A stretch of DNA of 49,240 nucleotides from NCBI GenBank assembly GCA_934121885.1, contig CAKOVH010000011.1, positions 1-49,240 on the forward strand, read 5' to 3'. A program made the translations under genes and the position numbers. The stretch is from an uncultured Clostridia bacterium (GTDB lineage Bacteria; Bacillota; Clostridia; TANB77; CAG-508). This document shows, piece by piece, positions 34,079-42,239 of this stretch. The notes under the pieces were generated by a model. The model had not been told where the DNA came from and did not search any database. It was given only the letters and a program-made list of their open reading frames with translations. Position 1 is the first letter of the stretch. Each line of letters opens with the position of its first letter.

Positions 34079-34738
34079 TTAATCTTTGCTCATTTCAAAC
34101 ACTTGTATTTTATGAGTTGCTACTCCCGTTACTGCTGTAACTGCTTGAACTATATTGGTTTTTACTTCTGCATTTGAAGCACCTTGTGCTGTTATTATTG
34201 CTCCTTCAATTGTAGGACTTATAATACTTTGCGTAATTGGTATTTTTTCTCCATTTTCTTCTTTATATATAATTTCCGTTTTTGTATCTGTTTCTGTAAT
34301 TTTTCTTGTACCACCTTGCTTATCTGTTTCCTCAGTTTGCTTTTCTGAGGCATCATTGTTATATAATGGTATTGTTTGACTCGTTTGAGAATATGTAATC
34401 ATCACTTTTACTTTACCTACTCCATTTATTTTAGATAAAATATCTTCTAATTTTTGTACCATTTTATCTTCATCTGTAGCATTTACACCTGTTTCAATAC
34501 TATCTATATTATCTCCATATGATGTTGCAAGCTTTTTATTTTTATCTGTTAAATTTTGATCTTTACTATTACTTTTAGAATCATTACCCCATATTGCATT
34601 TATAGCAATTATTGTGATAATAAGAATAACTAAGAATACAATCAAGTTTTCAATTTTCTTTTTGTTTGGCTCTCCTTCTTTTTTACTTATAAATGATTTT
34701 ATTCTATCTATAAGCACTAAATTTTTCTTTTCCATCAT
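34079..34738 (-). CDS. spoIIIAG: Stage III sporulation protein AG
   Basis: A 219-aa membrane protein. The helix at about residues 27-48 (IENLIVFLVILIITIIAINAI) precedes an extracytoplasmic ring-building domain with LEDILSKINGVGKVKVMITYSQTSQ and EGAIITAQGASNAEVKTNIVQAVTAVTGVATHKIQV near the end. In B. subtilis it forms a large ring of the feeding-tube apparatus. Tandem ATG codons allow initiation at either of two methionines. Confidence 0.93.
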   Translation of the reverse strand: MMEKKNLVLIDRIKSFISKKEGEPNKKKIENLIVFLVILIITIIAINAIWGNDSKSNSKDQNLTDKNKKLATSYGDNIDSIETGVNATDEDKMVQKLEDILSKINGVGKVKVMITYSQTSQTIPLYNNDASEKQTEETDKQGGTRKITETDTKTEIIYKEENGEKIPITQSIISPTIEGAIITAQGASNAEVKTNIVQAVTAVTGVATHKIQVFEMSKD

Positions 34739-34761
34739 TCACACTCCCTATCTTTTAATTT

Positions 34762-35394
34762 TTATTCAAATACAATGTTTTTTTCTTGTATTTCATAAAC
34801 ACTGCTTAAATATTCTTTTATTTTTTTCTTGTCACTTGTAGATAATGAGTCTTTTTCTTTTTTGGTTTCCGTACTTGTCACTTCATTTGAAATACTTACA
34901 TTTACCTCATTTACAGTTTCTATTTTGCTTACTTCATTTGTTTGTGTATTATCTGTTTCTTCATTTTCATCTATTTTCGATACAGATAAATATATTTTGT
35001 TTAATGTATAATTTTCATCATTAGATACATCTAAATTAATATTTTGGGTAGTATATCCCTTTCCTTTTAGTTTACTTTTTATATCTGTTTTTAGATTTGA
35101 AATATACATATCTTTAATATTGGTTTCATTATTTTGTGCTAAAAGATTTTGACTTTTTTCCTTTTCTTTGACTTCATCAACATACTTAGACAAATCTATT
35201 AAGTCAGATACACTAACTGTTTTACCTGTAAATTTTGTAATTACAGGAGAGATTATAGTAAATAAAATGTATACTCCTATTACAACCTTTATATATTTCT
35301 TGCAGTTTCCTTCTGGTAAAATCATTTCGATTATTGTTGCAATTACAACAGCTATAATTATTGCTTCAGCCCAATTTGTTATCCAATTAATCAT
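34762..35394 (-). CDS. spoIIIAF: Stage III sporulation protein AF
   Basis: A 210-aa protein with two N-terminal helices (about residues 9-25, EAIIIAVVIATIIEMIL, and 35-53, YIKVVIGVYILFTIISPVI) and a soluble domain. The PEGNCKKYIKVVIG segment and late DKKKIKEYLSSVYEI are family traits. It is part of the mother-cell membrane complex. The linker is rich in Thr, Glu and Asn. Confidence 0.9.
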   Translation of the reverse strand: MINWITNWAEAIIIAVVIATIIEMILPEGNCKKYIKVVIGVYILFTIISPVITKFTGKTVSVSDLIDLSKYVDEVKEKEKSQNLLAQNNETNIKDMYISNLKTDIKSKLKGKGYTTQNINLDVSNDENYTLNKIYLSVSKIDENEETDNTQTNEVSKIETVNEVNVSISNEVTSTETKKEKDSLSTSDKKKIKEYLSSVYEIQEKNIVFE

Positions 35395-35406
35395 TTGTTT
35401 CCTCCA

Positions 35407-36576
35407 TTATCGATACATTAGTCCGCTGTTAGATATTTTAACAACTAATGTAACTCCAATAATAAGCATAACTGAGATACTGCTTAAAATAGCAAGCAAT
35501 GTTTTAAAAGTATCTCCCATTTGCTCTAATAGTTTTATTATTTTTTCGTCTGCAATAGGCTGACATACTGCGGCTCCTAAATAATATATAATCATAAGTA
35601 TTGTAAGTTTTATAATTGGTGCAATACATATTCCAATTATAACTACCACCCCTATAATACCAAGAGCATTTTTTAAAATTGAACTACATCCAATAACAGC
35701 ATCAACAGCATCTCCTAAAATTTTTCCAACTACAGGTATAAAACTTGATACAGCAGCTTTTGTTGTTTTAGCAGTAATTCCATCTACATTACTACTTAAA
35801 GTTCCCTCTAATGAAACTAATCCAACAAATAGTGTTAATATAACTCCTAATATCCATACTACACTAGATTTAAAAAATTTAGATAATCTATCTACCTGTA
35901 CTCTTTCTGATATTTTTGATACAATTCCAAGTGCTGTTGAAACAAGTACTAGTGGTAATATAAAAGAATTTATAAAGTTTCCTATAAATGTAATAATGAA
36001 TAATAAAATTGGCTGTAACATGCTTGCAGATGCTATACTTCCTGTTGTTAATACAAGTGTCATAAGTATAGGTATAAGGCAATCCATAAACCCTACCAAA
36101 TTTTGCACAGATTCTTTTACCATAGTAACTACTTGTACAAAATTAGTCATTATTAAAGTTACAATTAATATGTATTGAACATAATATGTAATATGTGAAA
36201 TACTTTTGTTTTCCAAACCTTCACTTATACTTTTTAGTATGCTATGAATTACAATTATAATAATAACGCTTCCAAGAACATTTATAGAGCTTACTATTTC
36301 TTTTCCAAATATACTTATGATTGCCTTTAATATCTTTTCATTATCTATTTTTCCTGTTAAAGCAGATGTAAATAATTCTCCCATATTAATATCATCATAT
36401 ACTGAGCTTGTATATTTTTGTGCTTCTTTTAAAAATGATGATATGTTTAAAGAATCTTGTTGAGATTCTAAAATTGCCTCTGTACTAAGCTCTTGTCCAT
36501 CTTCTGCATATGTAATGTTTGGAAATAAAAACAGTATTACAACAAGTAGTTCTAAAATCATAATTATTTTTTTCAT
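35407..36576 (-). CDS. spoIIIAE: Stage III sporulation protein AE
   Basis: A 389-aa polytopic membrane protein with a signal-like N-terminus and about seven or eight helices. FMDCLIPILMTLVLTTGSIASASMLQPIL and VKLTILMIIYYLGAAVCQPIADEKI-like segments are diagnostic. In B. subtilis it is a core membrane component needed for forespore metabolic activity and sigma-G. Confidence 0.93.
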   Translation of the reverse strand: MKKIIMILELLVVILFLFPNITYAEDGQELSTEAILESQQDSLNISSFLKEAQKYTSSVYDDINMGELFTSALTGKIDNEKILKAIISIFGKEIVSSINVLGSVIIIIVIHSILKSISEGLENKSISHITYYVQYILIVTLIMTNFVQVVTMVKESVQNLVGFMDCLIPILMTLVLTTGSIASASMLQPILLFIITFIGNFINSFILPLVLVSTALGIVSKISERVQVDRLSKFFKSSVVWILGVILTLFVGLVSLEGTLSSNVDGITAKTTKAAVSSFIPVVGKILGDAVDAVIGCSSILKNALGIIGVVVIIGICIAPIIKLTILMIIYYLGAAVCQPIADEKIIKLLEQMGDTFKTLLAILSSISVMLIIGVTLVVKISNSGLMYR

Positions 36577-36589
36577 TTGTTTCTCCTTT

Positions 36590-36976
36590 TTATGGCAAAA
36601 TTTTAACCACTGTTTCTAAAAGACTTGCTATAATCGGTATTGACATTGATATGATAATAACTTTTCCACCCATATCAACTTTGTTTGCTATTGCACTTTC
36701 ACCTGCATCTTTGCAAATACTTACTGCAAATTCTGTTAAGAAAGCAATTCCCGTTATTTTTATAAGTAGTACCAAAAATTCATTGTTAATTGCTGTTTTA
36801 GATGAAAGGCTTGTTAGCAAACTTATAATAGCAGACAACTTATCCATAATTAGCATTAAAATAATTGCACCTGCAATTAGTGATACATATATTGTAAATT
36901 CTGGTCTATATTGTTTTATGATAATTATAATAATTAAGGCAATTATACCTACTCCTATTATTTTAATAATATCCAT
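36590..36976 (-). CDS. spoIIIAD: Stage III sporulation protein AD
   Basis: A 128-aa membrane protein with three to four helices. The segments IIKQYRPEFTIYVSLIAGAIIL and IKITGIAFLTEFAVSICKDAGESAIANKVDMGGKVIIISMSIPI are the family pattern. Length matches known SpoIIIAD. Gap to spoIIIAC is 12 bases. Confidence 0.92.
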   Translation of the reverse strand: MDIIKIIGVGIIALIIIIIIKQYRPEFTIYVSLIAGAIILMLIMDKLSAIISLLTSLSSKTAINNEFLVLLIKITGIAFLTEFAVSICKDAGESAIANKVDMGGKVIIISMSIPIIASLLETVVKILP

Positions 36977-36988
36977 ATGTAACCTACC

Positions 36989-37183
36989 TTATAATCCAAA
37001 CATTGTTCTTACAGATGTAAATAATGTACTAATTTCTTTTATTACCAAAGTTAAAACTATAACTAATCCTGCAAGTGTAGTCATCATTGCTTGATCTTCT
37101 CTTCCTGCTCGTACTAATACTTGATGTAAAACTGCCACCAAAATTCCGATTGCTGCAATTTTAAATAATAAATTAATATCCAT
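36989..37183 (-). CDS. spoIIIAC: Stage III sporulation protein AC
   Basis: A 64-aa protein of two helices. It reads MDINLLFKIAAIGILVAVLHQVL, then RAGREDQAMMTTLAGLVIVL; the RAGREDQA loop is the signature of the family. Its size equals that of known SpoIIIAC. The ribosome site is modest (GGGATGAG). Confidence 0.93.
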   Translation of the reverse strand: MDINLLFKIAAIGILVAVLHQVLVRAGREDQAMMTTLAGLVIVLTLVIKEISTLFTSVRTMFGL

Positions 37184-37207
37184 TTTTTCTCATCCCTTCA
37201 TATAATT

Positions 37208-37717
37208 TTAAATAAATATAATAACAAGTGTAAGACCTATAATCCCTCCTAATGTTTTATACATTTTTTCATTTTTACTTCTTTCGTTTTCTGCAATATC
37301 AATTTGAGTGTCTAAAAAATTACTTACAAGTTCTATCTCACTAATTTGTCCGTCAGCATCAGTTCTTCCAAGTAATTTACCTAATTTTTTTAATATCTCT
37401 TTATCTTCTTTATTTAAATTGCTTTCTGTCTTTTCAATGCTTTGTATCCACGCTTCTCCGGCAGATACATCTTTCATTTTTTTACTTGACTCTTTAAAAA
37501 TACTTCCAATATTTCCTTCCATTTGATTTCCTATTTGTTCAAAAATCTCTGGAACAGATTCATATGTAAATTTTATTTTAGTTTCAAATATGTTTAATGC
37601 ACTTTTCATTTCTTTTAATTCTTTTACTCTATTTATGTACTTACCAGCAATTAATTTTCCTATACTAAAACTTGAGCCAAATACTAATATAAGAATTAAT
37701 ATTTTTACAAAAATCAT
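37208..37717 (-). CDS. spoIIIAB: Stage III sporulation protein AB
   Basis: A 169-aa protein with a membrane helix at each end (residues 3-21 and 150-169). The middle carries RVKELKEMKSALNIFETKIKF and the late LGKLLGRTDADGQISEI, with ENERSKNEKMYKTLGGIIGL before the last helix, all typical. It resembles the GspF-type membrane subunit partnering the SpoIIIAA ATPase. It overlaps spoIIIAA by four bases. Confidence 0.92.
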   Translation of the reverse strand: MIFVKILILILVFGSSFSIGKLIAGKYINRVKELKEMKSALNIFETKIKFTYESVPEIFEQIGNQMEGNIGSIFKESSKKMKDVSAGEAWIQSIEKTESNLNKEDKEILKKLGKLLGRTDADGQISEIELVSNFLDTQIDIAENERSKNEKMYKTLGGIIGLTLVIIFI

Positions 37718-38610
37718 ACTGCTCTCCTTTCTGATTTTTCATATTCCAAATGTACATTTCTATTTTCATCAATAGCAAGTACCCTCTCTATTCCGTCTGT
37801 TATATATAATTCATTTAATATTGGATTATTAATTATATCTTTTACTCCATTTCCATGTGCTGTAAATACTCCTTTTACTCCAGAACATATAGCGTATTTA
37901 ATTGCCTCTATGTCTTTTGCACTTCCAATTTCATCTGCCACAATAACTTTTGGATTCATAGAACGAATAAGCATTTTCATTCCTATATCTTTTGGAATAT
38001 TGTCTAAGATATCGGTTCTTCTTCCAATATCATTTTGTGGTATTCCTTTATACATTGCTGCAATTTCTCCTCTTTCATCTACCACACCTACATTTATTCC
38101 TTTAAATGAAATTTCTGGTATTCCATCACTTATTTTTCTAATTAGATCTCTAAGTATTGTTGTTTTACCTCGTCCTGGTGGTGATATTATTATTGTATTA
38201 AATACTGTATTGTTTTTTAAATCTAATACACTTTCAAGAATTTTATTACTGCAATCTATAACTTGTCTTGCAATTCTAAAATTTAAACTATATATATGTG
38301 ATATATTTGTAACTTGTCCGTCTTTTATTACTACATTTCCAGTAATTCCTATCCTATGACCACCTTTAATAGTAATATATCCATTACAAATCTGGTTTTG
38401 ATATGTATAAATTGAATTGTCGCAAATTTTCTGTAGAATTTCTAATACATCATTTGTGTTTATTATGTAATTTACTTGCTGTTCACTTTGCCCTATTTTT
38501 AGAAAAATTGGTCTGTTATTTCTTATTCTTATTTCTTCTAAATTGGTAAAGTCTATATTTCGCAATTTTTCCCTTATATGAAGCGGGAAATATAATAATA
38601 TCTCGTCCAT
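37714..38610 (-). CDS. spoIIIAA: Stage III sporulation protein AA, secretion-type ATPase
   Basis: A 298-aa AAA/VirB11-like ATPase. Walker A is SPPGRGKTT near residue 145, Walker B KVIVADEIG near 220, with VVDERGEIAA and a HGNGVKD box after it. An N-terminal region holds EEIRIRNNRPIF and GGHRIGITG. It powers the SpoIIIA complex on the mother-cell side. AGGAGAA lies upstream of the ATG. The expected sigma-E promoter could not be placed with confidence in the 82-base gap. Confidence 0.95.
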   Translation of the reverse strand: MDEILLYFPLHIREKLRNIDFTNLEEIRIRNNRPIFLKIGQSEQQVNYIINTNDVLEILQKICDNSIYTYQNQICNGYITIKGGHRIGITGNVVIKDGQVTNISHIYSLNFRIARQVIDCSNKILESVLDLKNNTVFNTIIISPPGRGKTTILRDLIRKISDGIPEISFKGINVGVVDERGEIAAMYKGIPQNDIGRRTDILDNIPKDIGMKMLIRSMNPKVIVADEIGSAKDIEAIKYAICSGVKGVFTAHGNGVKDIINNPILNELYITDGIERVLAIDENRNVHLEYEKSERRAV

Positions 38611-38627
38611 TTATTCTCCTATATAAT

Positions 38628-38669
38628 AAAAAAAGATACAACATATATTAATATATATGCTGTATCTTT
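38628..38669 (-). terminator. Terminator of yebC
   Basis: Stem AAAGATACAGCATATAT / ATATATGTTGTATCTTT with a T tail on the minus strand. It occupies most of the gap before spoIIIAA. Confidence 0.85.
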
Positions 38670-38692
38670 ATATTTTAGAACTATTTTATTTA

Positions 38693-39418
38693 TTATTCAT
38701 CCCAGTTATGGTACACGTTCATAACATCATCTAAATCTTCAAGATTATCTATTAATCTTTGCATTTTTTCTCCATCTTTTTCATCAAGCGAAATATATGT
38801 TGATGGAACCATTTGAACTTCTGCTTCTAAGAATTCTATTCCTTGTGCTTCTAGAGCTTCTCTTACTTTACCAAAATCTTCTGGTGATGTTGTTATTTCA
38901 TAACATTCATCAGATGCTTCAAAATCTTCTGCTCCATTATCAAGTGCAAGCATCATCATATCATCTTCTGATAAATTTGTTGTTGTTTTATCTATAACAA
39001 TAACACCCTTTTTAGAGAATAAATATGATACACATCCTGATGTTCCAAGGTTTCCACCTGCTTTATCAAATGCATGTCTTACATCTGCTGCTGTTCTATT
39101 TTTGTTGTCTGTACTTGCTTCAACAATAACAGCAACACCATTTGTTCCATATCCTTCATATATAATTTCTTCGTAATTTTCGCTATTTCCTGCTCCTGCT
39201 GCTTTTTTTATTGCATTGTTAATTGTATCATTTGGCATATTAGCTGCCTTACATTTTGCTATTACATCTTTTAGTTTGGAATTACCAGCCGGGTCAGGTC
39301 CTCCTGCTTTTACTGCAATTAATAATTCTCTTCCTAATTTTGTAAATACTTTTCCTCTTGCTGCATCTGCCTTACCTTTTTTAGCTTGAATGTTATGCCA
39401 TTTGCTATGTCCTGACAT
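38693..39418 (-). CDS. yebC: YebC/PmpR family protein
   Basis: A 241-aa protein with the universal start MSGHSKWHNIQAKKGKADAARGKVFTK, then GGPDPAGNSKLKDVIAKCKAANMPNDTI and ENYEEIIYEGYG, and the last-domain HNWDE. Family members are known as transcriptional regulators and, in recent work, as factors that relieve ribosome stalling on proline-rich sequences. AAGGAGGA stands before the ATG. The window has a Pro/Gln-rich protein (101-2173) that would be one natural substrate type. It has its own terminator. Confidence 0.94.
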   Translation of the reverse strand: MSGHSKWHNIQAKKGKADAARGKVFTKLGRELLIAVKAGGPDPAGNSKLKDVIAKCKAANMPNDTINNAIKKAAGAGNSENYEEIIYEGYGTNGVAVIVEASTDNKNRTAADVRHAFDKAGGNLGTSGCVSYLFSKKGVIVIDKTTTNLSEDDMMMLALDNGAEDFEASDECYEITTSPEDFGKVREALEAQGIEFLEAEVQMVPSTYISLDEKDGEKMQRLIDNLEDLDDVMNVYHNWDE

Positions 39419-39465
39419 GGTTAATTCCTCCTTCTTACTTTTCTATAATTTTAATTTTTAAAGCC

Positions 39466-39481
39466 TAAATCAATTGATTTA
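39466..39481. promoter_or_regulatory. 16-bp perfect palindrome upstream of yebC
   Basis: TAAATCAATTGATTTA is perfectly symmetrical and lies about 50-65 bases before the yebC start, in the promoter zone. It is operator-like; the binding protein is unknown. Confidence 0.4.
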
Positions 39482-39592
39482 CCAAATTATTGTAACATAT
39501 TTATTTTATTTTGTGTAGACTTTTTATAAATATTTTTTGTTAATTTTATGTTATATATTCTACGGATATGTTACTCCTTTAAAACTTATGCT

Positions 39593-39775
39593 CTAATATC
39601 CATCATTTAAATTTACTATATTTTCTGTCTCTTCTATTGATTCTTCATAACCATTAAGTGCTGCAAAAGGTGCAAATTGTGCTGCTCTATTTTTTCTTGA
39701 CATTGGCATATGTTTTTTTGATACATGATGTTCTATATTAATAATATCATCATATTTATTTTCTTTGTTATTCAC
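39593..39775 (-). CDS. YolD-like small partner of the Y-family polymerase
   Basis: A 60-aa protein with a GTG start 5 bases after AGGAGG. It overlaps the polymerase gene by 8 bases, so translation is probably coupled. The core MSRKNRAAQFAPFAALNGYEESIEET resembles YolD-like proteins (R-A-X-X-F-X-P-F-X-A-L-X-G), which often accompany UvrX/UmuC-type polymerases in Firmicutes. The function of YolD proteins is not settled; a role in SOS mutagenesis is inferred from their place. Confidence 0.7.
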   Translation of the reverse strand: MNNKENKYDDIINIEHHVSKKHMPMSRKNRAAQFAPFAALNGYEESIEETENIVNLNDGY

Positions 39776-41264
39776 TGTGTCCTCCTATTTGTTTATTTCT
39801 ATCTATTGTTGTTGCTCCTTCTTCAAGGTCTATTCCTTTTAAAATTGCATTTTTACCATATCTTCTTTTTATATTAATAATTGTTTCTTGTATTTGGTGT
39901 TCTTTTACCTCTTTTTCCTCTTCTTTTTTGTTTTGTTTGTAATCTGTAAATAAATTTATTTGTTCAAATTGGTTCTTCTTTTCTTTTTTATACTCATATT
40001 CATTTGATAAATTTCCTGCACATATATTTATTTTTCTTATTAATAATCTGTGGTTCACAATATTATTATATAAATTTACAAAACCTTCACTAATTAATTT
40101 ACTAGATGATGTCTTATTTTCTAGTCTATATGTTCCATGTGCTGGTTTTGGTACTTTTCTGCCATATCTATCTATTGTTATTTCTCCATTATAGTATTTA
40201 CTATAGTTTTCATCTGTTAAATTATCAATATCATATATAACATCTAAAACCAATTGATCTGTTATATAATGTTTTTCTACCATTTCTAATGATAAGAGTT
40301 CTGCCATCTCTTTAACTATTATACGTGATTTTTCAAAATTATATGGACAATGTAGTACCTGCCCTGAGCTTAAACTTTTTACCTCAGGTTTATATTCTTT
40401 TACTTCTTTTATTGTTGTTGGTTCCCAACCCCAACTATGATCAATTAAAAGTTCTGCATTTATTCCAAATAGCTTGTACAATAAATCTTCATTTTCAATA
40501 GAGCATCTTGCAACATCTCCCATTGTATACATTCTATGTTGTGCAAGTCTTTTAGCATACCCTCTTCCAACTCTCCATATATCAGTTATTGGCTCATAAT
40601 TCCATAGCTTTCGTCTAAACTCCATTTCATCTAAAACTGCAATTCTTACTCCAAATTCATTTGGCTCTGTGTGTTTTGCAACAACATCCATTGCTACTTT
40701 ACACAAAAACATATTTGTACCTATTCCGGCTGTTGCAGTAATTCCTGTTGTTTCATAAACTTCTTTTATCATTTTTGTAACCATTTGTTCTGGCGTTAAT
40801 TTATATAATTTTAGATATTTAGTAATATCACAAAATACCTCATCTATTGAATATGCAAAAATATCCTCAGCTGAAACATATTTTAAATATATATTATATA
40901 TTTGAGTACTATATTTTATATAATAACTCATTCTAGGTGGTGCAATTATATAATCTAATTCTAAAAATGGATTCTTTTTTAGTTCTAGATTATTATATGA
41001 TTTACCTTTAAATTTACGGTCAAGAATTTTCATTATTCTTTCATTATTCACATTTTTTACTTTTTGAATTACCTCAAAAAGCCTTGCTCTTCCTGGTATT
41101 CCATATGATTTTAATGATGGTGAAACAGCTAGGCAAATAGTTTTTTCTGTTCTAGAAGGGTCTGCTACAACTAAATTAGTTGTTAATGGATCTAAGCCTC
41201 TTTCTTTACATTCAACAGATGCAAAAAAAGACTTTAAATCAATAGATACATATACTTTTTCCAT
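39768..41264 (-). CDS. Y-family DNA polymerase (UmuC/UvrX-like)
   Basis: A 498-aa translesion polymerase. The first catalytic block is YVSIDLKSFFASVE (Asp near residue 9), the second YSIDEVFCDIT near residue 143. GITATAGIGTNMFLCKVAMD is the palm/thumb motif (helix-hairpin) and WRVGRGYAKRL follows near residue 237. The C-terminal ~200 residues form the little-finger domain with KPAHGTYRLENKTSS. A Lys/Glu-rich tail (KKEEEKEVKEHQIQ) lies near residue 445. This longer UvrX-like form, compared with DinB (about 350-410 aa), usually responds to SOS; its promoter overlaps a LexA-like box. Confidence 0.92.
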   Translation of the reverse strand: MEKVYVSIDLKSFFASVECKERGLDPLTTNLVVADPSRTEKTICLAVSPSLKSYGIPGRARLFEVIQKVKNVNNERIMKILDRKFKGKSYNNLELKKNPFLELDYIIAPPRMSYYIKYSTQIYNIYLKYVSAEDIFAYSIDEVFCDITKYLKLYKLTPEQMVTKMIKEVYETTGITATAGIGTNMFLCKVAMDVVAKHTEPNEFGVRIAVLDEMEFRRKLWNYEPITDIWRVGRGYAKRLAQHRMYTMGDVARCSIENEDLLYKLFGINAELLIDHSWGWEPTTIKEVKEYKPEVKSLSSGQVLHCPYNFEKSRIIVKEMAELLSLEMVEKHYITDQLVLDVIYDIDNLTDENYSKYYNGEITIDRYGRKVPKPAHGTYRLENKTSSSKLISEGFVNLYNNIVNHRLLIRKINICAGNLSNEYEYKKEKKNQFEQINLFTDYKQNKKEEEKEVKEHQIQETIINIKRRYGKNAILKGIDLEEGATTIDRNKQIGGHSE

Positions 41265-41295
41265 TTTTATACTTACACCTCCTAAACTTTATTTT

Positions 41296-41324
41296 AATAT
41301 ATCACATTTTTCGTTTATTGTAAA
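41296..41324 (-). promoter_or_regulatory. Promoter of the polymerase gene
   Basis: Minus strand TTTACA (41324-41319), a 17-base spacer and TATATT (41301-41296), about 30 bases before the ATG. Its -35 hexamer lies inside the LexA-like box. Confidence 0.65.
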
Positions 41325-41334
41325 CACTTGTTTG
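41320..41334 (-). promoter_or_regulatory. LexA (SOS) box-like operator
   Basis: Minus strand CAAACAAGTGTTTAC. It matches the Bacillus-type consensus CGAAC-RNRY-GTTYC at twelve of fourteen positions, with the mismatches symmetrical. It covers the -35 of the polymerase promoter, as expected for repression. Confidence 0.6.
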
Positions 41335-41359
41335 CAATTTGGTAAATATTGCAAAAATT

Positions 41360-41389
41360 AAAAAGCTCCATTTTATTATGAAGCTTTTT
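41360..41389 (-). terminator. Terminator after the ZIP transporter gene
   Basis: Stem AAAAAGCT-CAT / ATG-AGCTTTTT with a 6-base loop and AT-rich T runs on both strands. It closes the suf-mnmA-ZIP series. Confidence 0.8.
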
Positions 41390-41398
41390 ATATATTTT

Positions 41399-42196
41399 TT
41401 ATCCTAATGCAACATCTAAAATCATCATTAATGTAAATCCAAATATTAGTCCTAAAGTTGCTAAGTTTTTATTTTCTTTTACTGACTCTGGTAATAGTTC
41501 TCTTGCGACAACTGCAATCATTGCTCCTGCGGCAAAAGAAAGTAAAAATGGTAGAAAACTTCTTATTTTTAATACTAATATTGTTCCTATTGCAGCTGAT
41601 ATTGGTTCAACTAATGCTGATGCCTGACCATACATAAAACTTTTCATTCTTGAAAGTCCTTCGTTTCTTAATGGTAACGATACTGCTGCACCTTCTGGAA
41701 AGTTTTGTATTCCTATTCCAAGTGCTAACATAACGGCTCCTATTAATGTAACTCCTGGTACGCCACTTGCTATACCTCCAAATGCTACACCAACAGCCAT
41801 TCCTTCTGGTATGTTGTGTACTGTAATTGCAGATACTAAAAGTATACTTCTTTTTAATGAATCTGCACTTTTTAAACTTCTATTGTTTTTTAACACCTTA
41901 TCTAAAAATCTATCTGAAAAGAGTACAAATAAACCTCCTACTGTAAATCCAATTGTAGGTAATAACCATGCTATGTACCCTAGCTCATTAGAAAGTTCAA
42001 TTGCTGGTGATAGTAATGACCAAAACGAAGCGGCAAGCATTACACCAGCACTAAATCCTAAAATTGTATTTAATACTTTTTTATTTATATTTTTAAAGAA
42101 ACATACCATAAGGGCTCCAAGTGCTGTTACACCCCATGTAAAAGTTGTTGCAATTAGTGCTTGAACTATTGGGTTTAGATTTTCAAACCAGCTCAA
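41399..42196 (-). CDS. ZIP family metal (zinc/iron/manganese) importer
   Basis: A 265-aa integral membrane protein with eight helices. The metal-binding helices carry AITVHNIPEGMAVGVAFGG and IGIQNFPEGAAVSLPL, the HNXPEG/NXPEG signatures of ZIP proteins (GufA/ZupT branch). The start is taken as TTG at 42196, because GAGGTGAT lies 5 bases before it; the upstream GTG at 42205 is itself within that site. It begins 43 bases after mnmA with no terminator between, so it is probably the last gene of the suf operon and under the same repressor. The metal cannot be read from sequence. Confidence 0.85.
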   Translation of the reverse strand: MSWFENLNPIVQALIATTFTWGVTALGALMVCFFKNINKKVLNTILGFSAGVMLAASFWSLLSPAIELSNELGYIAWLLPTIGFTVGGLFVLFSDRFLDKVLKNNRSLKSADSLKRSILLVSAITVHNIPEGMAVGVAFGGIASGVPGVTLIGAVMLALGIGIQNFPEGAAVSLPLRNEGLSRMKSFMYGQASALVEPISAAIGTILVLKIRSFLPFLLSFAAGAMIAVVARELLPESVKENKNLATLGLIFGFTLMMILDVALG

Positions 42197-42239
42197 TGTA
42201 ATCACCTCATTGCATAATATGTTTCTTTTCTACATAATG

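Noticed and set aside
38611..38692. A sigma-E promoter for spoIIIA, expected from B. subtilis.
   Set aside because: GATACAGC in the gap is a poor match to the -10 consensus and lies inside the yebC terminator stem; no -35 at proper distance.
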